A stretch of DNA of 43,574 bases from Acidocella sp. GTDB lineage: Bacteria > Pseudomonadota > Alphaproteobacteria > Acetobacterales > Acetobacteraceae. The notes below the pieces were generated by a model. It was not told the DNA's origin. It searched no databases and worked only from the letters and a program-made list of their open reading frames with translations. Positions 17,738 to 27,926 of this stretch are shown here, in pieces (the first letter of the stretch is position 1; every line of letters starts with the position of its first letter). The translations under genes and the position numbers were made by a program. The stretch covers positions 1-43,574 of the forward strand of contig NZ_DAIEIF010000046.1 in the NCBI RefSeq assembly GCF_027352905.1, given 5' to 3'.

Positions 17738-18493
17738 TCAGCACGTGTTCCGGGGGCTGAACGGCAGGCAGAGATCCGCGCCCAGCCCATGGGGCGGGAT
17801 CGTCACTTCCCGGCGGAGCAGGGCGGCTGCGGGGTCGGCGGGCTGAACCTCCCCGGCCCAGGCCTCCCGCAACAGGCCGATCGTCTCCTCATCGGTGAGC
17901 TGGTGGAAATCATCGTAGAAACTGCCCACCCCATGGAAGCGGCGGGCAGGGTACAGGCAAACGGTATGGTCGGCATGGGCGGCCATTTCGGCCAGCGTGT
18001 CCACGGGCGCCACTGGGACCGCTAGGACCGTCTTGGCCGCCCCCTGGCGGCGCAGCGCATCGAGCGCGGCCTTGGCGGTGGCCCCGGTGGCCAGCCCGTC
18101 ATCCACGATAATCGCGGTGCGCCCGGCCGGGCTGATCCGCTCCCGCCCTTGCAGGTAAAGGGCGCGCCGCCGCTCCATTTCCTTGAGCTCGTGTTGCTGG
18201 GCGCGGGTGAAGAAGGCGTCATCCGCCCCGGCATGCGCCATGATCTCGGAATTGCGCACGGTACCAGGGGGCGCGCCTTCGGCCACCGCGCCGATCGCCA
18301 GTTCCGGCGCGCCGGGCGCGCCGATCTTGCGCACCAGCAACAGATCGAGAGGGGCGCCCAACGCCTTGGCGATTTCAATGGCGACCGGCACACCTCCCCG
18401 GGGCAAAGCGTATATCACGGGGAGTTCCAGCCCCATTTCCCGCAGCCGCGCTCCCAGCTGGCGGCCGGCATCGGACCGATCGGTGAATCGCAT
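17738..18493 (-). CDS. Type I phosphoribosyltransferase-domain protein
   Basis: 251 residues with the type I PRTase fold: the PRPP-binding loop AIIVDDGLATGATAKAAL, an upstream YALPRGGVPVAIEIAKALGAPL segment and LLLVRKIGAPGAPELAIGAVAEG. Proteins of this subfamily are often annotated only as phosphoribosyltransferases and their base or other acceptor is unknown. The ATG at 18493 is chosen because AAGGAG lies eight bases upstream; an apparent longer frame reads through the tRNA-Tyr gene and is not real. It lies downstream of tRNA-Tyr on the same strand. Confidence 0.88.
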   Translation of the reverse strand: MRFTDRSDAGRQLGARLREMGLELPVIYALPRGGVPVAIEIAKALGAPLDLLLVRKIGAPGAPELAIGAVAEGAPPGTVRNSEIMAHAGADDAFFTRAQQHELKEMERRRALYLQGRERISPAGRTAIIVDDGLATGATAKAALDALRRQGAAKTVLAVPVAPVDTLAEMAAHADHTVCLYPARRFHGVGSFYDDFHQLTDEETIGLLREAWAGEVQPADPAAALLRREVTIPPHGLGADLCLPFSPRNTC

Positions 18494-18612
18494 CGAGGCA
18501 GACTCCTTGCGTGACCCGGATTTGTTTAGCCAAACAAGGACGAAACGGCCTTGATGCGAGTCAAGGGCCGATGAAGGCGGGGGGGGGACAAATCCGCTGG
18601 TTTTCGGGGGTA

Positions 18613-18698
18613 TGGTGGAAGGGGTTGGATTCGAACCAACGTAGGCGCACGCCAACGGATTTACAGTCCGTCCCCTTTAGCCACTCGGGCACCCTTCC
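18613..18698 (-). tRNA. tRNA-Tyr (anticodon GTA)
   Basis: 86 bases on the minus strand including encoded CCA. The acceptor is GGAAGGG/CCCTTCC, the anticodon stem-loop CGGACTGTAAATCCG gives anticodon GTA, and a long variable arm (TTGGCGTGCGCCTAC region) marks a class II tRNA, as expected for bacterial tyrosine tRNA. The T arm is GTTGG-TTCGAAT-CCAAC. Confidence 0.97.
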
Positions 18699-18764
18699 AT
18701 GGGGCGCTCCATGCAACGGGGAGCGGCTTGTTGTCAACGCAAGGCGGCAGAGATAGTCAAAGCC

Positions 18765-19640
18765 ATGAACCACAAGCGCCCGCTCTCATCAGGAAAGAGG
18801 AACCCGCCGGGGGGAGAGAGGTTAAGCCTGCCCGGTTCCCGCCAGGCGAGCCAAAAACATCCAGGGCCGCCCCGCGCGGGGCTGGAGCGCAAACGCTCCG
18901 GGGGAGCGCCTCCCGGCGCGGTGTGGCTTTATGGCACCCATGCCGTGGCGGCGGCCCTGAAAAACCCGGCGCGGTTGTTGCGCCGTCTGGTGCTCACCGA
19001 GGAAGGCCAGGCCGCCCTGGCGGCGGCATCCCCGCCGCCCTGGCCCCTCCACCCCGAGATCATGGGGCGCGAGAAGATTGACCAGCTCTTGGGCGCCCGG
19101 CCAGGGGCCGGCATTGTTCATCAGGGCATCGCCCTGCTGGCGGACCAGCTCGCCGCGCCCGCCTTACAGGAAGCGCTGAAACGTCCCGGGCCGGTTCTGG
19201 TGCTGGATCAGATTTTCGACCCCCGCAATATCGGCGCCTTGCTGCGCACGGCCCAGGCCTTCGGCGCCGCCGCGGTTGTCACGCAGGACCGCAACGCTCC
19301 GGAGGAAACCGGCGCTCTCGCCAAGGCCGCTTCCGGCGCGCTGGAAATGATGCCGCTTTTACGGATCACGAATATTTCCCGGGCGCTGATCGCGCTGAAA
19401 GCCGCCGGCTTCTGGGTGGTGGGGCTGGATGGGCACGCGCCCGCCCGGCTGCGCGGCGAGGCGTTTGCGGGGCGACGGGTCGCGCTCGTTCTGGGCAGCG
19501 AGGGGGAGGGGCTGCGACGCCTGACCCGCGAGACCTGCGATGAATTATGCGCTCTAGCCATGCCTGGCGGCATGGAGAGTTTGAATGTCTCTGCCGCCGG
19601 GGCGGTGGCGTTGTATGAGCTGACGCGTTCCTCTCCGTGA
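18765..19640 (+). CDS. rlmB: 23S rRNA 2'-O-ribose methyltransferase, RlmB/TrmH family
   Basis: 291-residue SPOUT methyltransferase. Residues about 1-50 are a basic, disordered leader (KRPLSSGKRNPPGG). WLYGTHAVAAALKNPARLLRRL begins the substrate-binding domain. The SPOUT knot motifs are LVLDQIFDPRNIGALLRTAQAFGA, VALVLGSEGEGLRRLTRETCD and the deep-trefoil motif MESLNVSAAGAVALYEL. RlmB methylates G2251 of 23S rRNA; a tRNA target cannot be excluded for this family. ATG 18765 is chosen because the upstream frame has no ribosome site and overlaps the edge of tRNA-Tyr. Confidence 0.9.
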   Translation: MNHKRPLSSGKRNPPGGERLSLPGSRQASQKHPGPPRAGLERKRSGGAPPGAVWLYGTHAVAAALKNPARLLRRLVLTEEGQAALAAASPPPWPLHPEIMGREKIDQLLGARPGAGIVHQGIALLADQLAAPALQEALKRPGPVLVLDQIFDPRNIGALLRTAQAFGAAAVVTQDRNAPEETGALAKAASGALEMMPLLRITNISRALIALKAAGFWVVGLDGHAPARLRGEAFAGRRVALVLGSEGEGLRRLTRETCDELCALAMPGGMESLNVSAAGAVALYELTRSSP

Positions 19641-19740
19641 CAATGTTTTTATTTCTTTTTCATTCCAAGAGGTGAAGCCATGACTTGCGTGCCTTCCCGC
19701 TTATGCCAATAAGCTGCGGGGGGAGTTGAGAGAGGACGAG

Positions 19741-20103
19741 ATGACGCTTCGCCTGGAAGGAGCCGTGCTGGTGGTTGACGATGAACCGATGGTGCGCATG
19801 CTCGTCCGCGAAACCCTGGAGGATCATGGCTACGAGGTCATCGAGACCGGGGACGGGCAAAGCGCGATCGGCATTCTCGAATCGGACCGCCCCATTTCTC
19901 TTCTGGTCACCGATGTTTCTTTGCCGGGATTGAACGGCCGCGAACTGGCCGAGACCGCGAAACGCCTGCGCCCGGATTTGAAAATCCTGTTCATGACCGG
20001 TTACACCCATGAGATTGCTCTGGGCAGCGGCACGGAGCTCATCACCAAGCCATTTTCACTCGATAATCTGGCTCATACCGTTCAGGAAATCATGGCTGTT
20101 TGA
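19741..20103 (+). CDS. Single-domain response regulator
   Basis: 120 residues, a CheY-like receiver domain without output domain. The acidic pair is Asp13-Asp14 (VVDDEP), the phospho-acceptor is Asp58 in LLVTDVSLPGLNG, Thr86 lies in LFMTGYT and Lys103 in ITKPFS, so all phosphorylation residues are present. No histidine kinase is nearby, so its partner must be elsewhere. Similar orphan receivers act as phosphorelay intermediates or as receivers of hybrid kinases. ATG 19741 is preceded by GAGAGGACGAG. Confidence 0.92.
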   Translation: MTLRLEGAVLVVDDEPMVRMLVRETLEDHGYEVIETGDGQSAIGILESDRPISLLVTDVSLPGLNGRELAETAKRLRPDLKILFMTGYTHEIALGSGTELITKPFSLDNLAHTVQEIMAV

Positions 20104-20120
20104 GGCCGGCCCGCTGGCCA

Positions 20121-22865
20121 TCATTCGCGTTCATCCGAATATTCCGCTTGGCCCGTGGCGGCTAGAAACCGCTCTATCCCCTTGACCGCCTCGGCCAGAG
20201 AGGACCGGATGACCGGCGCCTGCTCCGGAAAGGCGGTGAGCAGGCGGGAAGGGAATTTCCGGTCGAGCAGCACGAACACGCCCCGGTCATCCGCGCGGCG
20301 GATCAGCCGGCCAAAGGCCTGGCGCAGGCGCAGGCGCACGATGGCGTCGTCGTGGTCCTTGGGCGCGCCATGGCTGAGATGGGTACGCCGGGCGCGGTGG
20401 AGACTATCGGGGCGCGGCCAGGGCGTGCGTTCGAACACCACCAGCCGCAAGGCGTTGCCAGGAATGTCCACGCCGTCGCGCATCGCATCCGTGCCGAGCA
20501 GGCAGGAATGCTCCTCGGCCCGGAACACATCGACGAGGGTGGCGTTATCCATCGCGTCCACATGCTGGGCGTAGAGCGGAATGCCCTTGGCCTCCAAGGG
20601 CGCGGCGATTTTCGCATGCACGGCGCGCAAGCGGGAAATGGCGGTGAACAGCCCCAGCCCGCCCCCGCCCGCCGCCGCGAACAAGGCCCGGTACGCGCCG
20701 GCGAGCTGCCCCGTATCCTGCGCGTCCACGTCCGAAACCAGCACGACGCGGGTGCGCGCGGCGTAATCGAAGGGACTGTCAAAGGCGGCGCGGATGGCGG
20801 GCCGGGCGAGATGCGCGGCGCCGGTGCGGGCCTCCGCTATGGCCCAGGCTTCCTCCATGCCGGTATCGTCCCTCAGCGTGGCGGAGGTGGTGAGCAGCCC
20901 ATGCGCGGGCGCGGCGATGGTCTGGATGAAGGCCTCGGTCGGGTCGAGCAGATGCGAGAGCAGGGCGATATCCTTATCCATCCCCGCCTCGCGCTCCAGC
21001 CGCAGGAATTCGATCCGCGCCGGACGTTCCCCTGGCGCGGCCTCGGTCTCCAGACCATCGAGGATGCGCCGCCAGCCGGCCAGCGGATCGAGGGCGCGGC
21101 GCTTGAGGGAACGGGCGGTGGCTTCCAGCCGCTGGCGCAACCCGGCTTCCAAATCGGGTTCCGTCTCCAGCCGTTCGAGCAGCCGCTGGCGCAACCCGGC
21201 CAGAGGCTGGCGCAACCGCGCCAGGGCCTGGGATAAATTCCGCGCCGCCGGGAGAACATCCGGGTTGAGCGGATGCAGATCGGTCTCGAAGCCGAAAGGC
21301 GCGGCGAGATCCGTCTCGCGGGCGCGGGCGCGAGCCTGGGCGCGCACGGCCCGCAGCCAGGCTTCGGCGGGGTTGCCATCCGGCGCGAGTTCCGGGTCCA
21401 GCCGGGTGGCGAACATCGGCGCGGCCAATACCTTCGCTTCCTTTATCGCCTGGGTCAGATACCGGGCGGTCGCTTCATCCGCGGCGGCCATGTCTTCCAG
21501 CCGTTTCGCCAGCCCCCGCGCGCGGGATCGCGCCCCTTCCGCCCCCAGCAGCCATCGGCGCAGCTCAGCCATCGCGATGCCAGACAGCTCGATGGCGAAG
21601 GCGGAATCCGCGGCATCGAAGATATGATGTCCCTCATCGAACACGTAGCGGGTCGGCACGTTGTCGTCATCCAGCCCGCCCCAGACGGCCTGCGCCATCA
21701 CCAAGGCGTGATTGGCGATGACGATATCGGCCTGGCGGGCCTCGCGGATCACGCGTTCGATCACGCAGACGGAAAAATGCGGACAGGCGGCATGGATGCA
21801 TTCGCCGCGCCGGTCGGCGATCTGCGCCAGCAGCCCCTGGCCATAAAGCTCGGCGAACCAGCCGGGCAGATCGCCGCCGAACAAATCGCCATCGGCGCTC
21901 GCCACTGCCCAGCGGGCAATGAGGCCAAGCGGCACGGCGCGGGGCTCGGCGGCCATCGCATCCTCGAAATTGAGCAGGCAGAGATAATTTTCCCGGCCCT
22001 TGCGCAGCACCACGCGGGTTCCGGGCGGCAGGCGCCGCGCCTCTTGCTCGATCTGGCGTTGGAGATGCCGGGTATAGGTGGAAACCCAGACAGCACCCTG
22101 GTTGCGTTCAGCCCAAAGCGAGGCCGGGGCGAGATAGCCGAGCGTCTTGCCGGTGCCGGTGCCCGCTTCGGCCAGGACCATCCAGGGCTGCCCCTCCGCC
22201 TCGCGCGGGGCGAAGGCGGCGGCGGCGGCGGAGGCGTAATCCGCCTGGGCGGGGCGTTGCTCGGCGGCGGGACCCAGCAGGGCGGCCAATCTTGCCCGGG
22301 CCTCCGCCGGCGAGACGGGGTGGCTGGCGGGGGGCGGGCGGGGCGCCGTCTCCTCCCATTTGGGCAGGCGTTTCCACAGCCGCATGGCCATGCCGTCCGG
22401 CCGCGCATCCGGCTGGCCCAGCGCCGCCAACACATGCGGGGCCCAGAGCCAGCCCGCCCGGCCCATCCGCGCGGCCAGCCCGGCCGCGTCGCGGTTGGCG
22501 GGCAGGTCCCGCCCGGCGGCAAGACGGTTGAGCAGGAGAGCCGCTATCTCCGGCAACGCCGCGGCGGCGGATTCCAGCGCGCGGGGCACCGGCAGGTCGA
22601 GAGCGCGGGCAAGACCCGCCGGGGTGGGGGCGAGGCTCCTGGCCGGATAGACGAAGGCAAAGAGCTCGAGCAGGTCGAGGAGTTGGATGGCGGGCTGGCC
22701 AAGCCGCCTCAGCGTCGCGGGGGCATGCACGGCGAGCGGCGCGGCCCCGGCGAGCTGGGCGGCGATTTTGCCGGGCTGAAGCGCCGAGATCTTTCCATCC
22801 GCTCCCCGCAGAACGGCGCGGCCATGGCCGGCGACGAGAGCGGGCAGGGCGGAGAGGCTTGGCAT
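20121..22865 (-). CDS. DinG/XPD-type ATP-dependent DNA helicase
   Basis: 914-residue superfamily 2 helicase of the Rad3/XPD/DinG group. An N-terminal region of about 200 residues has no motif I can name. Walker A is AEAGTGTGKT (about 232-241). Four cysteines of an iron-sulfur cluster are visible: Cys296 in NYLCLLNF, then Cys356, Cys361 and Cys367 in ECIHAACPHFSVC. Walker B reads FDEGHH (Asp410, Glu411), DEGH rather than the usual DEAH. Helicase domain 2 ends with GTDAMRDGVDIPGNALRLVV and RLRQAFGRLIRRADDRG, typical motifs V and VI. It likely unwinds 5'-overhang or R-loop/D-loop structures during repair. It is divergent from leuA. Confidence 0.88.
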   Translation of the reverse strand: MPSLSALPALVAGHGRAVLRGADGKISALQPGKIAAQLAGAAPLAVHAPATLRRLGQPAIQLLDLLELFAFVYPARSLAPTPAGLARALDLPVPRALESAAAALPEIAALLLNRLAAGRDLPANRDAAGLAARMGRAGWLWAPHVLAALGQPDARPDGMAMRLWKRLPKWEETAPRPPPASHPVSPAEARARLAALLGPAAEQRPAQADYASAAAAAFAPREAEGQPWMVLAEAGTGTGKTLGYLAPASLWAERNQGAVWVSTYTRHLQRQIEQEARRLPPGTRVVLRKGRENYLCLLNFEDAMAAEPRAVPLGLIARWAVASADGDLFGGDLPGWFAELYGQGLLAQIADRRGECIHAACPHFSVCVIERVIREARQADIVIANHALVMAQAVWGGLDDDNVPTRYVFDEGHHIFDAADSAFAIELSGIAMAELRRWLLGAEGARSRARGLAKRLEDMAAADEATARYLTQAIKEAKVLAAPMFATRLDPELAPDGNPAEAWLRAVRAQARARARETDLAAPFGFETDLHPLNPDVLPAARNLSQALARLRQPLAGLRQRLLERLETEPDLEAGLRQRLEATARSLKRRALDPLAGWRRILDGLETEAAPGERPARIEFLRLEREAGMDKDIALLSHLLDPTEAFIQTIAAPAHGLLTTSATLRDDTGMEEAWAIAEARTGAAHLARPAIRAAFDSPFDYAARTRVVLVSDVDAQDTGQLAGAYRALFAAAGGGGLGLFTAISRLRAVHAKIAAPLEAKGIPLYAQHVDAMDNATLVDVFRAEEHSCLLGTDAMRDGVDIPGNALRLVVFERTPWPRPDSLHRARRTHLSHGAPKDHDDAIVRLRLRQAFGRLIRRADDRGVFVLLDRKFPSRLLTAFPEQAPVIRSSLAEAVKGIERFLAATGQAEYSDERE

Positions 22866-23074
22866 CGTCTTTCGCTTATAGGCAAACGTTCACCCTTTGT
22901 CTCGGGGCGTGCGGCATAACCTACCAGACGGCGATTGAGCGCCGCGAGGCCCGGTTTTTGGAAAAAAACCATCATAATCGTTACTGCCCGGCCCCTTCCG
23001 GGTATTTTCAACGCCCGCGCCCCGCTTTGATGTTTGAGGCTTGCGCGCGGGCAAAAATCGGGTTTAAACGGGCC
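22866..23074. other. First part of the helicase-leuA divergent spacer
   Basis: No gene is visible in these 209 bases. Two small inverted repeats can be seen: GGTTTTT at 22953-22959 facing AAAAACC at 22964-22970 (loop of four), and CCCGG at 22987-22991 facing CCGGG at 22998-23002, followed by TATTTTC. The promoters for both the helicase and the leu leader must lie here, but no convincing -35/-10 pair was found. Confidence 0.4.
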
Positions 23075-23128
23075 ATGGCTCACGCCGCGCTCCTTGGCTG
23101 TCTGCTCCTTCGACTTATCCGCCCCTGA
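23075..23128 (+). CDS. Leucine-rich leader peptide of leuA
   Basis: A 17-residue open frame, MAHAALLGCLLLRLIRP, that starts at 23075 and ends TGA at 23126-23128, 93 bases before leuA. Six of its 17 residues are leucine (positions 6, 7, 10, 11, 12, 14), three of them read by CTT, an infrequent Leu codon in the neighbouring genes. This is the composition of a leu-operon attenuator peptide, in which ribosome stalling at Leu codons senses charged tRNA-Leu. Its ribosome site is weak, as is common for such leaders. An in-frame ATG further upstream (23030) could extend it. Confidence 0.75.
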   Translation: MAHAALLGCLLLRLIRP

Positions 23129-23178
23129 GCGATAAGTCCTTTCCGCGCGCCCCACGCACCGCGCCCGCCGCTCAGGGG
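23112..23178 (+). promoter_or_regulatory. Competing hairpins of a leuA attenuator
   Basis: Two perfect stems compete. Stem A pairs GACTTATC (23112-23119) with GATAAGTC (23131-23138), its 5' arm inside the leader's last Leu codons. Stem B pairs CCCCTGAGCG (23122-23131), which includes the leader stop codon, with CGCTCAGGGG (23169-23178). The arms overlap, so they can hardly form together. A ribosome stalled on the CTG-CTC-CTT run would cover arm A and favour B; one that finishes at the stop would cover B's 5' arm. I see no U-rich terminator, only a weak TCAGG/CCTGA pair (23172-23176 with 23194-23198). The output step, terminator or Rho, is therefore not identified. Confidence 0.6.
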
Positions 23179-23221
23179 AACATCCAGCTAAAACCTGACA
23201 GCCCATAAACGGAGCAGAGAC

Positions 23222-24796
23222 ATGGCGATCAATCACCCCAATTTCGGCGCGATGGACGAGTCCCGCGTCATCATTTTCGACACCACCCTGCGCGATGGCG
23301 AGCAATCCCCCGGTTTCTCGATGAATATCGACGAGAAGCTGCGCATGGCCGAGGCGCTGGCGGCGCTGGGGGTGGACGTGCTGGAGGCTGGCTTTCCCAT
23401 TGCTTCGCCGGGGGATTTCGAATCGGTATTGCGGATTGCGCAGAGCATCAAGGGACCGGTCATCACCGGGCTGGCGCGCTCCGGGTCGAGCGACATCATC
23501 CGCGCCGGCGAGGCGATCCGCCCGGCGGAACGCAAGCGCATCCACACCTTCATCTCCACCAGCCCGCTGCACATGAAGCAGAAATTGCGGATGGAGCCGG
23601 AAGCCGTGCTGGAAGCCGTCACCGCCTCGGTGACGCTGGCGCGCAATTTCACCGATGACGTGGAGTGGTCGGCCGAAGACGGCACCCGCACCGAGATCGA
23701 TTTCCTCTGCCGCTGTGTCGAGGCGGCGATCAAGGCCGGGGCCACCACCATCAACATCCCCGACACGGTGGGCTATGCCATGCCGGAGGACATCACCCGC
23801 ATGTTCACCACCGTGCGCGAGCGTGTGCCGGGCGCGGACCAGGTGATCTTTTCCACCCATTGCCATAACGATCTCGGCCTGGCGGTCGCCAATACGCTGG
23901 CGGCGGTGCGGGCGGGGGTGCGCCAGATCGAATGCACGATCAATGGCATCGGCGAGCGGGCCGGGAATGCCTCCCTGGAGGAGATCGTGATGGCGATCCG
24001 CACCCGGCCGGACGCCAACCCTTATAAGAACAACATCGAGACCACCCGCCTGCTGCGCACCTCCAAACTGCTGGCGACGATCACCGGTTTCGACGTGCAG
24101 CCGAACAAGGCGATCGTCGGGCGCAACGCCTTCGCCCATGAATCCGGTATCCACCAGGACGGCATGCTGAAAGATGCCGGCACCTATGAGATCATGACGC
24201 CGGAAAGCGTGGGCTGGCAGAAGACCTCGCTGGTGATGGGGAAGCATTCCGGCCGTGCCGCCTTCCGGGACAAGCTGAACGCGCTGGGCTATGGCGATAT
24301 CGGCGATAACGCCTTGAACGACGCCTTCGCCCGCTTCAAGGTTCTCGCCGACCGCAAGAAGATCGTCTATGACGAGGATATCGTTGCGCTGGTGGATGAC
24401 GAGGTCGTCCGCAGCCATGAGGTGGTGAAGTTCGTGGCGCTGGAGGTTTGGGCGGGTTCCAAGAGCAAACCTCGCGCCCGGCTGGAGCTGGATGTGGAAG
24501 GCGAGGTTAAAACCGCCGAGGAGCAGGGCGACGGCCCGGTCGACGCCGCCTTCAACGCGATCCGCGCGCTTTTCCCGCATACGGCCAGCCTGCAGCTTTT
24601 CTCGGTGGGCGCGGTGACGGAGGGCACGGATGCCCAGGCCCGCTGCACGGTGCGGCTGGAGGAGGAAGGCAAGAGCGTGGACGGCCAGGGCGCGGATACG
24701 GATACGATCGTCGCCGCGGTACGTGCCTATATCCATGCACTCAACAAGCTGGTGACGAAGCGCGCCCGCTCGGCGCCCGCCGCGCTCTCAGCCTGA
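23222..24796 (+). CDS. leuA: 2-isopropylmalate synthase
   Basis: 524-residue enzyme that condenses 2-ketoisovalerate with acetyl-CoA, the first committed step to leucine. The TIM-barrel domain shows [31 protein letters not shown] (metal-binding histidines) and [14 protein letters not shown]. The linker [16 protein letters not shown] and the C-terminal LeuA allosteric dimer domain (about residues 390-510) for leucine feedback are present. The start at 23222 has GGAG upstream and the expected N-terminus. Expression probably follows the leader-peptide attenuator upstream, while the protein is feedback-inhibited. It is followed after 3 bases by a membrane protein gene. Confidence 0.97.
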   Translation: MAINHPNFGAMDESRVIIFDTTLRDGEQSPGFSMNIDEKLRMAEALAALGVDVLEAGFPIASPGDFESVLRIAQSIKGPVITGLARSGSSDIIRAGEAIRPAERKRIHTFISTSPLHMKQKLRMEPEAVLEAVTASVTLARNFTDDVEWSAEDGTRTEIDFLCRCVEAAIKAGATTINIPDTVGYAMPEDITRMFTTVRERVPGADQVIFSTHCHNDLGLAVANTLAAVRAGVRQIECTINGIGERAGNASLEEIVMAIRTRPDANPYKNNIETTRLLRTSKLLATITGFDVQPNKAIVGRNAFAHESGIHQDGMLKDAGTYEIMTPESVGWQKTSLVMGKHSGRAAFRDKLNALGYGDIGDNALNDAFARFKVLADRKKIVYDEDIVALVDDEVVRSHEVVKFVALEVWAGSKSKPRARLELDVEGEVKTAEEQGDGPVDAAFNAIRALFPHTASLQLFSVGAVTEGTDAQARCTVRLEEEGKSVDGQGADTDTIVAAVRAYIHALNKLVTKRARSAPAALSA

Positions 24797-24799
24797 ACC

Positions 24800-25852
24800 A
24801 TGGGCGGGGGCGCCATGGTTCCGCCGCGCCCCGCCCTAACCTCGCCGCGCGTGTCCGCCGGGCTGTTCGGCGTCGTTCTCGGCATTGCCGGGCTGGGCGG
24901 GGCCTGGCGGCTGGCGGCGCGGGCCTGGGGTCTCTTCCCCGCGGTGGGGGAATGCCTGTTCGGCCTCGCCGCGCTCATCTGGGCCGTGCTTCTTGGTCTC
25001 TATGCCCTGAAGTGGATTTTTGACCGCCGCCTGGCCCAAGCGGAGGCGGCGCATCCCGTGAGCGGATGTTTTATCAGCCTTGTCGGCGTGACGACCATGC
25101 TGATCAGCCTCGGCGCGCTCCCCTATAGCCGGGCGCTGGCTGAGCCGCTGTTCTGGACTGGGGCCTCTTTTACCTTCCTTTTCGCCCTTTGGCGTATCGG
25201 CGTGCTCTGGCAGGGGGGGCGGGAGGCGGCAGCCGTCACGCCGGTGCTCTATCTGCCCGCCGTGGCGGGCGGTTATGTCACGGCGATCGCCGCCACGGCT
25301 TTCGGTTATCCCGGCTTGGCGCGTTGCGCCTTTGGCGCGGCGTTATTGACATGGATCGCCATTGAATCCGTGCTGCTCCAGCGGCTCTATCACCTGCCGG
25401 CCATGGCGCCCTCGTTGCGCCCCTCCCTGGGCATTCAAATGGCGCCTCCCGCCGTTGGACTCTCCGCCTATCTCAGCCTTAATGGCGGCGCGCCCGACCT
25501 CCCCGCGCAGATGCTGCTGGGTTACGGGCTGTTTCAGGCCGCTTTGCTGGTGCGGCTGTTGCCGTGGATTTTGCGCCAGCCGTTCAACGCTTCTTATTGG
25601 GCCTTCAGCTTCGGCCTCGCGGCCCTGGCAGCATCGCTCATCCGCATGGATGAGGCGGGGCAAGGCGGGTTGGCGGCATGGCTCGCCCCGCCGGTATTCG
25701 TCCTCGTCAATGCCGTCATCCTGTGGATCGGCGCGCTCTCCTTGCGCTCTGGGCTGCGCGGCGGCTTTTCGCCGCCGTCAGGGCCGCGCCCGGCTGCAAG
25801 CAGCTCTGATCAGGTCTACGCCGCTCTTGTGCCCGGGCGGCTGAATGAATAA
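24800..25852 (+). CDS. TehA/SLAC1-family (TDT) membrane protein
   Basis: 350 residues with about ten hydrophobic segments. HPVSGCFISLVGVTTMLISLGA matches the first conserved block of tellurite-resistance/dicarboxylate (TDT) and SLAC1 anion-channel proteins; FDRRLAQAEAAHP precedes it, and later segments (PAVAGGYVTAIAATAFGYPG, LGYGLFQAALLVRLLPWI) fit the same fold. The role is probably anion or weak-acid transport; substrate unknown. It starts 3 bases after leuA and may share its transcript, a possible link to export of a 2-oxo or malate-type acid (inference). ATG 24815 is an alternative start. Confidence 0.78.
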   Translation: MGGGAMVPPRPALTSPRVSAGLFGVVLGIAGLGGAWRLAARAWGLFPAVGECLFGLAALIWAVLLGLYALKWIFDRRLAQAEAAHPVSGCFISLVGVTTMLISLGALPYSRALAEPLFWTGASFTFLFALWRIGVLWQGGREAAAVTPVLYLPAVAGGYVTAIAATAFGYPGLARCAFGAALLTWIAIESVLLQRLYHLPAMAPSLRPSLGIQMAPPAVGLSAYLSLNGGAPDLPAQMLLGYGLFQAALLVRLLPWILRQPFNASYWAFSFGLAALAASLIRMDEAGQGGLAAWLAPPVFVLVNAVILWIGALSLRSGLRGGFSPPSGPRPAASSSDQVYAALVPGRLNE

Positions 25853-25855
25853 ATA
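25827..25855 (+). promoter_or_regulatory. Candidate dnaK promoter
   Basis: TTGTGC (25827-25832) and TAAATA (25850-25855) are separated by 17 bases, ending just past the stop of the preceding gene. The preceding C makes CTTG, also the start of the alphaproteobacterial sigma-32 -35 element, but the -10 does not match that class well. Transcription from here would give a 5' leader of about 60 bases before dnaK. Confidence 0.35.
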
Positions 25856-25871
25856 CTGGCTCATCTCAAAG

Positions 25872-25904
25872 GGACCGCCCCGGTGCTTCGGGCTGGGCCG
25901 GTCC
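25872..25904 (+). promoter_or_regulatory. 5' leader hairpin before dnaK
   Basis: GGACCG (25872-25877) pairs with CGGTCC (25899-25904) and CCC (25878-25880) with GGG (25895-25897) across one bulged C, leaving a 14-base loop. It ends six bases before the strong AAAGGAG ribosome site of dnaK. It could stabilise the message or tune translation; an RNA thermometer is possible but not shown, since the ribosome site itself is not in the stem. Confidence 0.45.
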
Positions 25905-25924
25905 GCTGCAAAGGAGTTTCACAT

Positions 25925-27838
<1,914 letters not shown>

Positions 27839-27864
27839 TCCGGATTTTGTGGTGGTATGAAACG

Positions 27865-27891
27865 ATCCCGGGGCGTTGCCCCGGGATTTTT
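27865..27891 (+). terminator. Intrinsic terminator between dnaK and dnaJ
   Basis: A perfect 10-base stem, ATCCCGGGGC (27865-27874) with GCCCCGGGAT (27878-27887), closes on the loop GTT and is followed by TTTT. This is a textbook factor-independent terminator 27 bases after the dnaK stop. Partial read-through would lower dnaJ expression relative to dnaK. Confidence 0.9.
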
Positions 27892-27926
27892 CAGTTTTCA
27901 GATAAATTAGGGGATTGAGCGCCGCG

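Noticed and set aside
18511-18756. Plus-strand frame containing DSNQRRRTPTDLQSVPFSHS
   Set aside because: Translated antisense of tRNA-Tyr; not a gene.
22859-23128. 89-codon frame across the helicase-leuA spacer
   Set aside because: Only its last 17 codons are supported as a leader peptide; the upstream part starts inside the helicase gene and lacks a ribosome site.
22709-24736. 675-codon open frame on the minus strand opposite leuA
   Set aside because: His/Gly/Arg-rich shadow of leuA with no domain; leuA is certain.
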